Source: CAYUYV01 sp964449455 (GTDB lineage Bacteria; Pseudomonadota; Alphaproteobacteria; JAJFIK01). From it: a DNA stretch of 36,289 nucleotides. Below the pieces are notes generated by a model. It was not told the origin of the DNA and did no database searches. It worked only from the letters and a program-made list of their open reading frames with translations. Where the stretch lies: the NCBI GenBank assembly GCA_964449455.1, contig CAYUYV010000032.1:1-36289 (forward strand), written 5' to 3'. Both the position numbers and the translations under genes were made by a program. Positions 9,559-16,570 of the stretch are shown one piece after another. The first letter of the stretch is position 1. Every line of letters begins with the position of its first letter.

Positions 9559-11400
9559 TCAGGTGATGGGGCCGTGACGGGCGATGTCAAAAGCAATGGT
9601 CATGCGCGGCGTTTCATCTGCAAACGGAACCGTGCCGTGCCAGCAATAGGACGGAAACAGAGCCAGAGTGCCCCTTTGCGGCTGGAGCTCCCGAACTGGC
9701 TGCGCACCGCCGGGAACGTCAATGGGCGGCATGCCGAAATGGAGCCGGCCGTCCCGAGTCTGAGGATCCTGGACGCGAGGCGGCAAGGTGACGTAATAGG
9801 CTGAACTGATCCATCCTTCCGAATGATAGTGGGGCACATGATACCCTTCATGGAACAGACGCACTGACCAGGAGCCTGAAAAACGGACCGGCCGGGCCTT
9901 GTGTTTCAGGAAGGGGTGATCCGGATCATCGGGCAAGTCGGCGGCAAAGGCCGTGATGGTTTGTGCAATGGCATCCTTCACGGCGCGGAGCAAGGGATCG
10001 CGCCGGCGGAAAAGCTGGCCATAGGTCTGGGTGCCTTGGCGCAGGGTCTGGTCATGGGGGTGGGCGGTGCTGACATGGAGGCCAAGAAGCAGGGTCTCAA
10101 GGTCCCGGAAGAAACTGTCCTCATCCGTGTACCCATCGGGAATCGGCACCGCCATGGGCCGGATGAAGCGTTCGTAGTCCATCAGCCAGGCCGCCCGCGT
10201 ATCGCCGGCGAGACGCCAGAGCACCTCAAGATGGGCCCACAGGGCATAATCGTCCGGATCGGCCGCGGCCACGGGCGCGAGTTCTTTTGCCCCCGCCTTG
10301 TAGTCGCCAAGGACCAGATGGGCCCGAGCCCGCTCAATGGCGATGCCATGGCCCTTGACCGTGTCATGGTGGTCAAGGGCCGGATCGAGATGGTCAAGCG
10401 CCCGGTCCGCCGCGCCCAAGGACACGAACATCCGTCCCCGCCACAGGCTGAACAGGGGGTGGGAACCACAAGCCGCCTCGGCCCGATCGACCACGGACAA
10501 TCCGGCCTCGAACTGCTCCAAAAGCCAGATTGCGCCCAGATAGGCTTCCCAAAGGCCCTTGTGGTTTGGTGCCTTGGCAAGAGCGGCCTCATAGGTGCCC
10601 GCCACCGCATCGCCCCGGCCCGTTGAGCACAGGATCGTCGTCAGGGTGTGGTGTGCGTCGAGATTGGCGGGCTCATGGTCGAGGACCTGGGCCAACGCCC
10701 GTTGCGCCTCTTCCCAGCGACCGAGATTGTAGTAGGCGCCGGCAAGGCCGATGCGCAGGGAATGTGCGGTCGGCGCCTGAGCCAGAGCCTGCTCGAAACA
10801 TGCGGCGGCCCGCGCCTCCTCGCCCCGTTCCCGATACAGCTTGGCAAGATTGTTCAAGGGCTTCATGTCTTGGGGGGCGGCGGCGACTGCGGCCTCCAAC
10901 ACGGTTTCGGCTTCGTCGAGCCGCTCCAAATGGTGCAGGCTGAGCCCTTTGCCGGCCAGCGCGCGCGGTGCCGCCGGCGCGATCTCCAGGGTTCGGTCAT
11001 AGGCGCAAAGGGCGCCCTGATGGTCGCCTGACGCGGCCAGGGTCAGGCCCAGATTGGTCCAGGCATCCCCATAATCCGGCTTCAGACGGACCGCCTCGCG
11101 ATAGGCGGCGATGGCGTCCGCGAGGCGGTTTGCGTCCTTGAGCACATTGCCGAGATTGTTCAGCACATGGGGCTGTGCAGGCTGGGCCTTGAGGGATCGG
11201 CGAAGCCACATCTCGGCGCCTTGCGCGTCGCCGAGGCGCCGGGCGAGAAGCCCGCGCAATTGCAAGCCGTCCGGCTGGTTCGGGGCCACGGCGAGAATGC
11301 GCTCCAGCAGGGGACCTGCCTCCTGTGTCCGGCCCGCCTGCAGCAGTTGCCCTGCCCGTTGCAAGGCCTGCCCCAGATCCAGAGTTCCGCTTTGGCCCAT
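9559..11400 (-). CDS. TPR-repeat protein fused to a 2OG-Fe(II) oxygenase domain
   Basis: A 613-residue fusion. Residues about 10-400 are tetratricopeptide repeats (for example ALRAL- and NNLGNVLKDANRLADAI-like helices repeating about every 34 residues), a protein-binding scaffold. The last 200 residues match the putative 2-oxoglutarate/Fe(II) oxygenase family: the iron-binding stretch HYHSEGWISSAYYV (His about 524/526), distal His in CWHGTVPF (about 588) and the 2OG-binding Arg in PRMTIAFD (about 599). Such enzymes hydroxylate proteins or small molecules using O2; the TPRs may present the substrate. There is no signal peptide, so it is probably cytoplasmic. ATG at 11400 is preceded by GGGAGACGGAGC; an ATG at 11451 has no comparable site. 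It lies 179 bp downstream of the alginate-export-like gene on the same strand, so co-transcription is possible. Confidence 0.85.
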   Translation of the reverse strand: MGQSGTLDLGQALQRAGQLLQAGRTQEAGPLLERILAVAPNQPDGLQLRGLLARRLGDAQGAEMWLRRSLKAQPAQPHVLNNLGNVLKDANRLADAIAAYREAVRLKPDYGDAWTNLGLTLAASGDHQGALCAYDRTLEIAPAAPRALAGKGLSLHHLERLDEAETVLEAAVAAAPQDMKPLNNLAKLYRERGEEARAAACFEQALAQAPTAHSLRIGLAGAYYNLGRWEEAQRALAQVLDHEPANLDAHHTLTTILCSTGRGDAVAGTYEAALAKAPNHKGLWEAYLGAIWLLEQFEAGLSVVDRAEAACGSHPLFSLWRGRMFVSLGAADRALDHLDPALDHHDTVKGHGIAIERARAHLVLGDYKAGAKELAPVAAADPDDYALWAHLEVLWRLAGDTRAAWLMDYERFIRPMAVPIPDGYTDEDSFFRDLETLLLGLHVSTAHPHDQTLRQGTQTYGQLFRRRDPLLRAVKDAIAQTITAFAADLPDDPDHPFLKHKARPVRFSGSWSVRLFHEGYHVPHYHSEGWISSAYYVTLPPRVQDPQTRDGRLHFGMPPIDVPGGAQPVRELQPQRGTLALFPSYCWHGTVPFADETPRMTIAFDIARHGPIT

Positions 11401-11579
11401 GCTCCGTCTCCCTCGCAACCCTCCCGCCCATATGTCTATTGTAGCCGCCACGGAGCATGGTGGCGACCTGGCCTGTCCCTGGAGCGCGTTTCACGCAATG
11501 GGCATCCCGGTTTTCCGCCCGGCAAGTGCTCGAAACGGGGGCTCTGGAGCATTTTCGGCCGAACCATTGGAACGAACCA

Positions 11580-12947
11580 TCAGAAGGTGAGCACGGTCTG
11601 GGCATAGGCGTAGAGCGTATCCCCGTCCGGGGACGCGTTCGGCGCCTCGCGCAGGAAGCGCCCCTTGGCGAGCCAGGCGCCACCCGTTTCAAGACGGATC
11701 CGGCCCGGGATGACATTGAACCGTACGCGGATTTCTGACTGGTGGCCGACAAAAGACCCTTTTGCACCCGAGGGATCAACGACCCCAATTGCGGGCAGGC
11801 TGTCTCGGGCCGCTGCGAGATAGTTCGCCCGGTAGCGGATGAACCCGGTCAGCTTGGGCGAGGGAGCGATTCCGATGCGCAGGGCCGGCGTGCTGATATT
11901 GGTCCGGGCAAAGACTCCATAGATTCCCGTGGGGCCGAAATCGAAGCGTCGTGCACCGAACAGCGTGTCGAACCGGTTGTTCTTGCCGTCCGTCGGATCC
12001 TCATCCCCGCTTGCAAAATCATATTGCAGGCTGATCCGGGTCTTCAGGGGATCGGTGAAGGTGTAACCGATTTCCGCATGGACGAAACCGGCGCGGTGAT
12101 CAAGGCGCGGGGCATCGGGTGCCCTTGAGAGGCTCGACTCGCCGACCTGGAATGCGGCCTCTAGCTCCGCATCGAAGCGACCAGGCGCCTGTTTTGTCAC
12201 AAAGCGCAGACCTGGCGTGAAGAGGGTCCGGTCAAGGCTGGCTGATCCGTTTCCATCGCTTTCGTGCAGGCCAAAGGCGTAGCTTTCAAAGGTCAGTCCG
12301 GGAAGCAGGTTCGGACGGGTGAAATGGACGCCCCAGAACCGGGAGCGGGGCAGTTCTTCGTCGATATCGGCTTCATTGTCGATCAAGCTGTCAAAGTCAT
12401 CGGGACGGCGGGCCACAGGCAGGGTGAAGAATGTCTGGATGCGGTCGCCGCCGGGCCCGGTCCAAACGCCATGAACGCCCGTGAAGCCGTTGATGGTGTT
12501 GCGGAAGCGGTTGCGCGCCACGAAACGCCGGCTGCCCGCATTGATGGTGATCCGGCCCAGGATGATATCGAACGCATCCCCATCTTTGACCAGGTTGCGG
12601 CCCCGGGTGCCAATATAGCCGCGCAGCAATTCGGCCGTGTTGACATCGTCGGTGCCAAGGGGTGTGCCGGCATCGTCGAGCCATGCTCGCGAGTCCTCAA
12701 GCTCGGCGCCGGCATAGACTGGGCCAAAGTCATATTCCGCCCCAAGAAGAATACGCTGAACGAGGATCTGGTCCGAGCCCGATTGGCCGGGCTGGAGACG
12801 GCCGTCCAGGGCCTCGTAACGAATCCTATGGCTGCCGGTGAGGGTGAGGTTCTCTGTCACGTCAAGCGCTCTGGCCGGACATGAAAGAACCAAGAAGGCG
12901 CAGGCCGCGACCGCACGAAAGCGCCGTCGCTTGGGGAGATGCTGCAT
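11580..12947 (-). CDS. Alginate-export-family outer-membrane beta-barrel
   Basis: A 455-residue exported barrel. Signal peptide: basic KRRRFR then AVAACAFLVLSCPARA and cleavage before LDV. The mature part alternates beta-strands typical of the alginate_exp group: RIRYEALDGR near the start, AGAELEDSRAW, DIILGRITINAGSRRFVARN and repeated R-x-x-F/W strand signatures. It ends in an aromatic residue, YAYAQTVLTF, the usual signal for barrel assembly. Members range from alginate secretion pores to general uptake porins, and no alginate biosynthesis genes are nearby, so a general solute or polysaccharide porin is more likely. ATG at 12947 gives the most standard signal peptide; an ATG at 12983 has a better ribosome-binding site (AGAGGGG, 7 nt) and would add 12 residues. 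Divergent from the small membrane protein at 13139. Confidence 0.8.
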   Translation of the reverse strand: MQHLPKRRRFRAVAACAFLVLSCPARALDVTENLTLTGSHRIRYEALDGRLQPGQSGSDQILVQRILLGAEYDFGPVYAGAELEDSRAWLDDAGTPLGTDDVNTAELLRGYIGTRGRNLVKDGDAFDIILGRITINAGSRRFVARNRFRNTINGFTGVHGVWTGPGGDRIQTFFTLPVARRPDDFDSLIDNEADIDEELPRSRFWGVHFTRPNLLPGLTFESYAFGLHESDGNGSASLDRTLFTPGLRFVTKQAPGRFDAELEAAFQVGESSLSRAPDAPRLDHRAGFVHAEIGYTFTDPLKTRISLQYDFASGDEDPTDGKNNRFDTLFGARRFDFGPTGIYGVFARTNISTPALRIGIAPSPKLTGFIRYRANYLAAARDSLPAIGVVDPSGAKGSFVGHQSEIRVRFNVIPGRIRLETGGAWLAKGRFLREAPNASPDGDTLYAYAQTVLTF

Positions 12948-13080
12948 GCGGTTCCCACCGCAATCCCCAGACGTGCGAACCATCCTTATACCCCTCTTTT
13001 CCCCAATGGCGCAGACCGACCGGCCAATCCTCTGCTGAGAAGGCCTTTGTAATCCTGCCCGGGCCACCTTATAAATTGAA

Positions 13081-13121
13081 GGATTTAAATCCGCTATAAA
13101 AAGGGCGGCAGGCTCGCCTGC
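13081..13121. promoter_or_regulatory. Two palindromes in the divergent promoter region
   Basis: The 12-bp perfect palindrome GGATTTAAATCC (13081-13092) and the near-palindrome GCAGGC-TC-GCCTGC (13108-13121) sit 18-58 bp before the ATG at 13139 and within 175 bp of the divergent barrel start. The first is placed like an operator for a dimeric regulator; the second could be an operator or a leader hairpin. No regulator gene is adjacent. Confidence 0.3.
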
Positions 13122-13138
13122 GAGGAAAGGGGTGCGCC

Positions 13139-13465
13139 ATGATCTTGTTTCGTATGCTGCTGATCTTGATGCTTCTGGTGCTTGCACTCTACACGGCGCA
13201 AGTGATTGCCGATCATGGCTGGAATCTGCTGCCCGTATTCTTTGGGGACATCGCCAAAATGGCCTGGCCGGGCCAGTTCAATATGGATTTTACAGGGTTT
13301 TTGATCCTTTCCGCCCTGTGGACTGCCTGGCGCCATGGGTGCTCGCCTGTGGGCCTGCTCCTTGCCGTTCCGGCTTTGTTTGGCGGCATCATGTTCCTTG
13401 CGAGCTACCTCCTCATTGTCAGTTTTCTCGTCAAAGGGTCAGTTTTCTTGTCAAAGGGGATGTGA
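13139..13465 (+). CDS. Small multi-pass membrane protein of unknown function
   Basis: 108 residues, with a hydrophobic N-terminal helix (LLILMLLVLALYTAQVI), a middle segment with WNLLPVFFGDIAKM, and two further helices (FTGFLILSALWTAW and LLLAVPALFGGIMFLASYLLIV). I do not recognise the family. GAGGAAAGG precedes the ATG by about 10 nt. The last eight residues (SVFLSKGM) come from a 20-bp tandem duplication that shifts the frame. With one copy removed, the gene would end KGDVRAVLLGAHRV and stop at 13495-13497. The protein may therefore have an altered tail relative to its relatives. It precedes the trypco2 operon by about 100 bp on the same strand, but its content gives no link to it. Confidence 0.6.
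   Translation: MILFRMLLILMLLVLALYTAQVIADHGWNLLPVFFGDIAKMAWPGQFNMDFTGFLILSALWTAWRHGCSPVGLLLAVPALFGGIMFLASYLLIVSFLVKGSVFLSKGM
13419..13458 (+). repeat. 20-bp tandem duplication inside a gene
   Basis: TCAGTTTTCTCGTCAAAGGG (13419-13438) is immediately followed by the same 20 bases with one C-to-T change (13439-13458). Because 20 is not a multiple of three, the second copy moves the reading frame of the small membrane protein and brings in an early TGA. Confidence 0.9.
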
Positions 13466-13493
13466 GGGCGGTGCTGCTCGGAGCGCACCGGGT

Positions 13494-13522
13494 TTGAGCT
13501 GCTCCCGCCTCGCGCGAAGAAT
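13494..13522 (+). promoter_or_regulatory. Possible sigma-70-type promoter of the conflict operon
   Basis: TTGAGC (13494-13499) and AAGAAT (13517-13522) are separated by 17 nt and each matches its consensus hexamer at four of six positions. They lie 42 bp before the trypco2 ATG. The match is modest, and GC-rich alphaproteobacterial promoters often deviate, so this is only a candidate. Confidence 0.3.
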
Positions 13523-13563
13523 CGATAGACTTCTGTCATGATAAAGACCCGGCGGGAGCTCGC

Positions 13564-13881
13564 ATGGCGGTACAAAAAATTGGCCTCGCGGATGCCATCC
13601 AAAATCTGCGCGGCGAGATCGAGGACGCGATTGCCAAAGGCAAGAACCAGAAGCTGAAATTCGGCCTCGACACGATAGAGATGGAGTTTGCCGTCCAAAC
13701 CACGGTGACGGCTGCGACCAAGGGCAAAGCCAAGGTCTCGTTCTGGGTGGTCGACGCCGAACTCGGCGCCGATGGCGGAGTCAGCAATGCCAACACCCAT
13801 CGCGTCAAGCTGACCCTCAATGCCGAATTTGAGGGGGAGTCTCCCAAGTTGTCGGGCCGTTCGAGCGCGCGGGCCAAATGA
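13564..13881 (+). CDS. Trypco2 (trypsin-co-occurring domain 2) protein
   Basis: A single-domain protein of 105 residues. The helix LADAIQNLRGEIEDAIAKG leads into strands LKFGLDTIEMEFAVQTTVT, then KVSFWVVDAEL and the closing THRVKLTLNAEF. That arrangement (LAxAIxxLRxEL, LxFxLxxIExEF, FWVVxA, THxVxLxL) is the one I know from the trypco2 family, named for its genomic association with trypsin-like proteases in predicted NTP-dependent conflict systems. The next gene is indeed such a protease, which supports the call. Its biochemical role is not established; an adaptor holding or regulating the protease is the usual guess. GGGAG lies 5 nt before the ATG. First gene of a tight five-gene operon; the 98 bp in front hold a possible promoter. 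Confidence 0.85.
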   Translation: MAVQKIGLADAIQNLRGEIEDAIAKGKNQKLKFGLDTIEMEFAVQTTVTAATKGKAKVSFWVVDAELGADGGVSNANTHRVKLTLNAEFEGESPKLSGRSSARAK

Positions 13882-13916
13882 TACTGCAGTGACCTTGGTA
13901 ATCAGTGTGCAGACCC

Positions 13917-15497
13917 ATGACCACGGAACACCGCATCGAGCAGCGCCTCATCGCCGAGATTTTCCTGGCCGACAAGAAAGGTCAGAAGATCGACGAGACC
14001 AGGGGCAAGCCCGGCACGGGCTATGCGCTGACCTCCGAATGGCTCTTGACGGCGCGCCATGTGGTCGAAGAGGCCGGCAAAAAACTTGATCCCCGGCGGG
14101 TGTTTTTACGCTGGTATGACCCGACGCGAGGCGCCCGCTCCTGGCACCGCCTGGAAGATCGGGATGCCATTGTGGAGTTGGGCGAGGACTTTGATGCCGT
14201 TTTGATCCGGTTTTCCGCGCCTGATGGAGTGCCGCTGCGCCATGGCATTTGCGAGCGCCCACCTGGCTCGGGAGCGGACTGGTTCACCCTTGCATTTCCT
14301 GATGTCAGCCGGGCCAAAGAAGCCGGCGCCGGCCCCCTGTCCTTCGGCGGCGCCACGCGTCAGGAAACCGGGCCGCGGGGCGAGTTCGGGCTTCTCATCG
14401 CTGACAAGGCCAGCAAACTGTCCAATTGGCGCGGCGCTTCGGGCAGTCCGGTTTTTGTCGGGCGGGAGATCATCGGCCTCATCACCGAGCGCGACCGGGA
14501 CGGCGAGCTGAGTGATCGGCTCTGGGGCCTTTCCACCCATAAGCTGTTCACGGACAGCAAGGCCTTTCGCGACCGCATCCTGCCGCCCGCCGCGACCCAT
14601 GAACAGATCGAAACGGCGCTGACCCGGCTTCTTGAGAAAACGCACAAAGTGCTCACGGCACTCCTTCCGGTCCTGCGACAGGCCAAGGCCTTGCCGGCAA
14701 AGGGCGCGCCCAGTGCCGAAGCGGTTGCTGAGGCTCTTCTGACGGCTGAGGATTTCACATCCGTGCGCTACGGCCTTGAAGGGTTGTATGAGGATTACGA
14801 CCAGGAGGAGGACTATGCCTCCCGCGAAGTGCTCTGGCAGATTTATTGCCGGGTCATGGCGGTCAACTACCATCCGGCTGCAGCACGCGCGTTTGCGCGG
14901 GCCCAGGCCTCCGCACCGTGCGAAGCCGTCCTTGTGGATGCGGTCACGGAACTGGGCGCCGAGATGATCATGGCGGGAATTGATGGCCTGCCGCCCCAGA
15001 TCGAGCGGCGCGCCGTGGAACTGACGGCGGGCGAGGGCGCGGACGGCATCCTCTACGGCCTTAACGCGCTGCCGGCGCCCCCCGAAAGCGGCATTGATCC
15101 TCAAGGGGCGGTGGCCAGCCTGGAGGTGGATCTGCAACAGCTTCTGGGCCGGGTGGTTGGCCCTGATTATCTCAAACGCTTCTCGCCCGAAAACCTGAAG
15201 GGCCGGGTACGCACCTTGCTGGACGAGCGGCGCCGGCGGGGGAGGGGGAGCCGCACACCTTACGTGGTGTTCAAATTCTATGAGGGGCAGACCGCGGCCA
15301 GTGTGAAGCCCCATTACGATTTCGTCGCCGAGCAGATCCAGACGGGCTATCAGGGTCTTGTCCGCACGATCCTGCTCAAATACGAAGGGGTGCCGGATGT
15401 GGAGGCGATCCAGGACAAGGAAATCCGTGAGCTGGATTTCTTCATCCTGACCTTCGGTCGGCGGCTTGATGATCCCCACGCCCAATCCGGTGACTGA
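13917..15497 (+). CDS. Trypsin-like serine protease with C-terminal helical region (conflict-system effector)
   Basis: 526 residues from ATG 13917. Residues about 1-215 form a chymotrypsin/trypsin-fold protease: His in LTARHVV (about 48), Asp in DFDAVLIRF (about 93) and nucleophile Ser in GASGSPVF (about 175), with strands GTGYALTSEWLL and REIIGLITE around them. The triad is complete, so it should be active. There is no signal peptide, so it acts inside the cell. Residues about 225-526 are mostly helical and not assigned by me: an acidic stretch YEDYDQEEDYASRE, then a segment with RTPYVVFKFYEG and ELDFFILTFGRR that may be a separate domain. By context this part probably couples the protease to the ATPase or to a target (inference). 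A GTG at 13905 is an alternative start; neither has a strong ribosome-binding site. It lies 35 nt after trypco2 and 2 nt before the ATPase gene. Confidence 0.85.
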   Translation: MTTEHRIEQRLIAEIFLADKKGQKIDETRGKPGTGYALTSEWLLTARHVVEEAGKKLDPRRVFLRWYDPTRGARSWHRLEDRDAIVELGEDFDAVLIRFSAPDGVPLRHGICERPPGSGADWFTLAFPDVSRAKEAGAGPLSFGGATRQETGPRGEFGLLIADKASKLSNWRGASGSPVFVGREIIGLITERDRDGELSDRLWGLSTHKLFTDSKAFRDRILPPAATHEQIETALTRLLEKTHKVLTALLPVLRQAKALPAKGAPSAEAVAEALLTAEDFTSVRYGLEGLYEDYDQEEDYASREVLWQIYCRVMAVNYHPAAARAFARAQASAPCEAVLVDAVTELGAEMIMAGIDGLPPQIERRAVELTAGEGADGILYGLNALPAPPESGIDPQGAVASLEVDLQQLLGRVVGPDYLKRFSPENLKGRVRTLLDERRRRGRGSRTPYVVFKFYEGQTAASVKPHYDFVAEQIQTGYQGLVRTILLKYEGVPDVEAIQDKEIRELDFFILTFGRRLDDPHAQSGD

Positions 15498-15499
15498 CC

Positions 15500-16570
15500 A
15501 TGGCCCGGCCATCGAAATCATCCTCCCCACAGATTATTTCAGCAGAGCGCGGGGAGTCTGTGACACTGACTCCCATGGGCGGTATCGCCGACCAGGTCCA
15601 TGTCTATGATCAAGCCTCTTTGGATGCGGTGAACACGGCCATCACCGCGTCCCGGCCCCTGCTTGTCCGGGGCGAGCCGGGGGTCGGCAAGAGCCAGCTT
15701 GCCCGGGCGGTGGCAAAGTCTCTTGGGTATGCATTCGTGGCGCGCACGGTGGACATCCAGACCGAGGCCCAGGACCTGTTATGGCATTTTGACGCCGTGC
15801 GCCGGCTGGCCGAAGCCCAGCTCCAGGGGGCCCTTGAAGGGGCCTTGGCCGGTCTTGGTCATCTCGCCGGCGATGACAATACGGACCATGGCGATGCGGC
15901 GCGGGATCGGGTTCTCACCCGTCTGCGTCAGGAGATTCATGTCTCGAAATTTCTGGAACCAGGTCCCCTGTGGTGGGCCTTTGACTGGGGCTCCGCCCTT
16001 GAGCAGGCCAAGCGTGCGGGTACGGCAGAACCGCCCCAGCCGGACCGGGGCGATCCTGAAAAAGGCTGTGTGCTGTTGATCGACGAGATCGACAAGGCGG
16101 AAACGGATGTGCCCAATGGCCTGCTTGAAGCCCTGGGCAATGGGGAATTCTCCGTGTTCGGCCGCGATACGCGCATCGCCCGTGGCAACCGGCCCTTGGT
16201 GGTCATCATCACCACCAATGAGGAGCGGGCCCTGCCCGATGCCTTCATACGCCGCTGCTTCGTGCTTCACCTGACGCTGCCAAGCGATGACAAGGCCCTG
16301 GTTGACCACCTTGTCACGCGCGGACAGAAGCATTTCGGTCGGGCCTTGAAAAAGGCGGTCCTCACGGAAGCGGCCGAACAGCTCGTGGCCGATCGAAACC
16401 GTGCGCGGGACAACCAGCTTCGCCCCTTGCCCGGGCAAGCGGAATATCTCGACCTTCTCCGGGCCTTGACCAATCATCCCGACGGTGAGACGGAGGAGGG
16501 ACAGCTCGCGCTCCTTGCACGGATCAAGGGCTTTGCCCTGAACAAGAATGCCGGCGCGCATGGGCCATGA
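15500..16570 (+). CDS. MoxR-type AAA+ ATPase
   Basis: A 356-residue AAA+ ATPase of the MoxR/McrB-like group, predicted to be the NTP-driven switch of the operon. Walker A is GEPGVGKSQLARAVA (58-72), Walker B LLIDEIDKAE (192-201), sensor 1 VIITTNEERALPDAF (235-249) and the arginine finger FIRRC (249-253). The region between the Walker motifs is longer than in housekeeping MoxR proteins and includes a Gly/Asp-rich and Trp-rich stretch (about 118-165, LWWAFDWGSALEQA). MoxR proteins normally work with a vWA-domain partner, and the next gene carries a vWA-like region. The start is 2 nt after the protease stop, and the gene overlaps the following one by 23 nt if that starts at 16548, so translation is probably coupled. 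Confidence 0.93.
   Translation: MARPSKSSSPQIISAERGESVTLTPMGGIADQVHVYDQASLDAVNTAITASRPLLVRGEPGVGKSQLARAVAKSLGYAFVARTVDIQTEAQDLLWHFDAVRRLAEAQLQGALEGALAGLGHLAGDDNTDHGDAARDRVLTRLRQEIHVSKFLEPGPLWWAFDWGSALEQAKRAGTAEPPQPDRGDPEKGCVLLIDEIDKAETDVPNGLLEALGNGEFSVFGRDTRIARGNRPLVVIITTNEERALPDAFIRRCFVLHLTLPSDDKALVDHLVTRGQKHFGRALKKAVLTEAAEQLVADRNRARDNQLRPLPGQAEYLDLLRALTNHPDGETEEGQLALLARIKGFALNKNAGAHGP

Noticed and set aside
14106..15530. A 474-codon open frame antisense to the protease gene
   Set aside because: It mirrors the GC-rich codon pattern of the opposite strand, while the forward frame has a complete protease triad; no recognisable family or ribosome-binding site.
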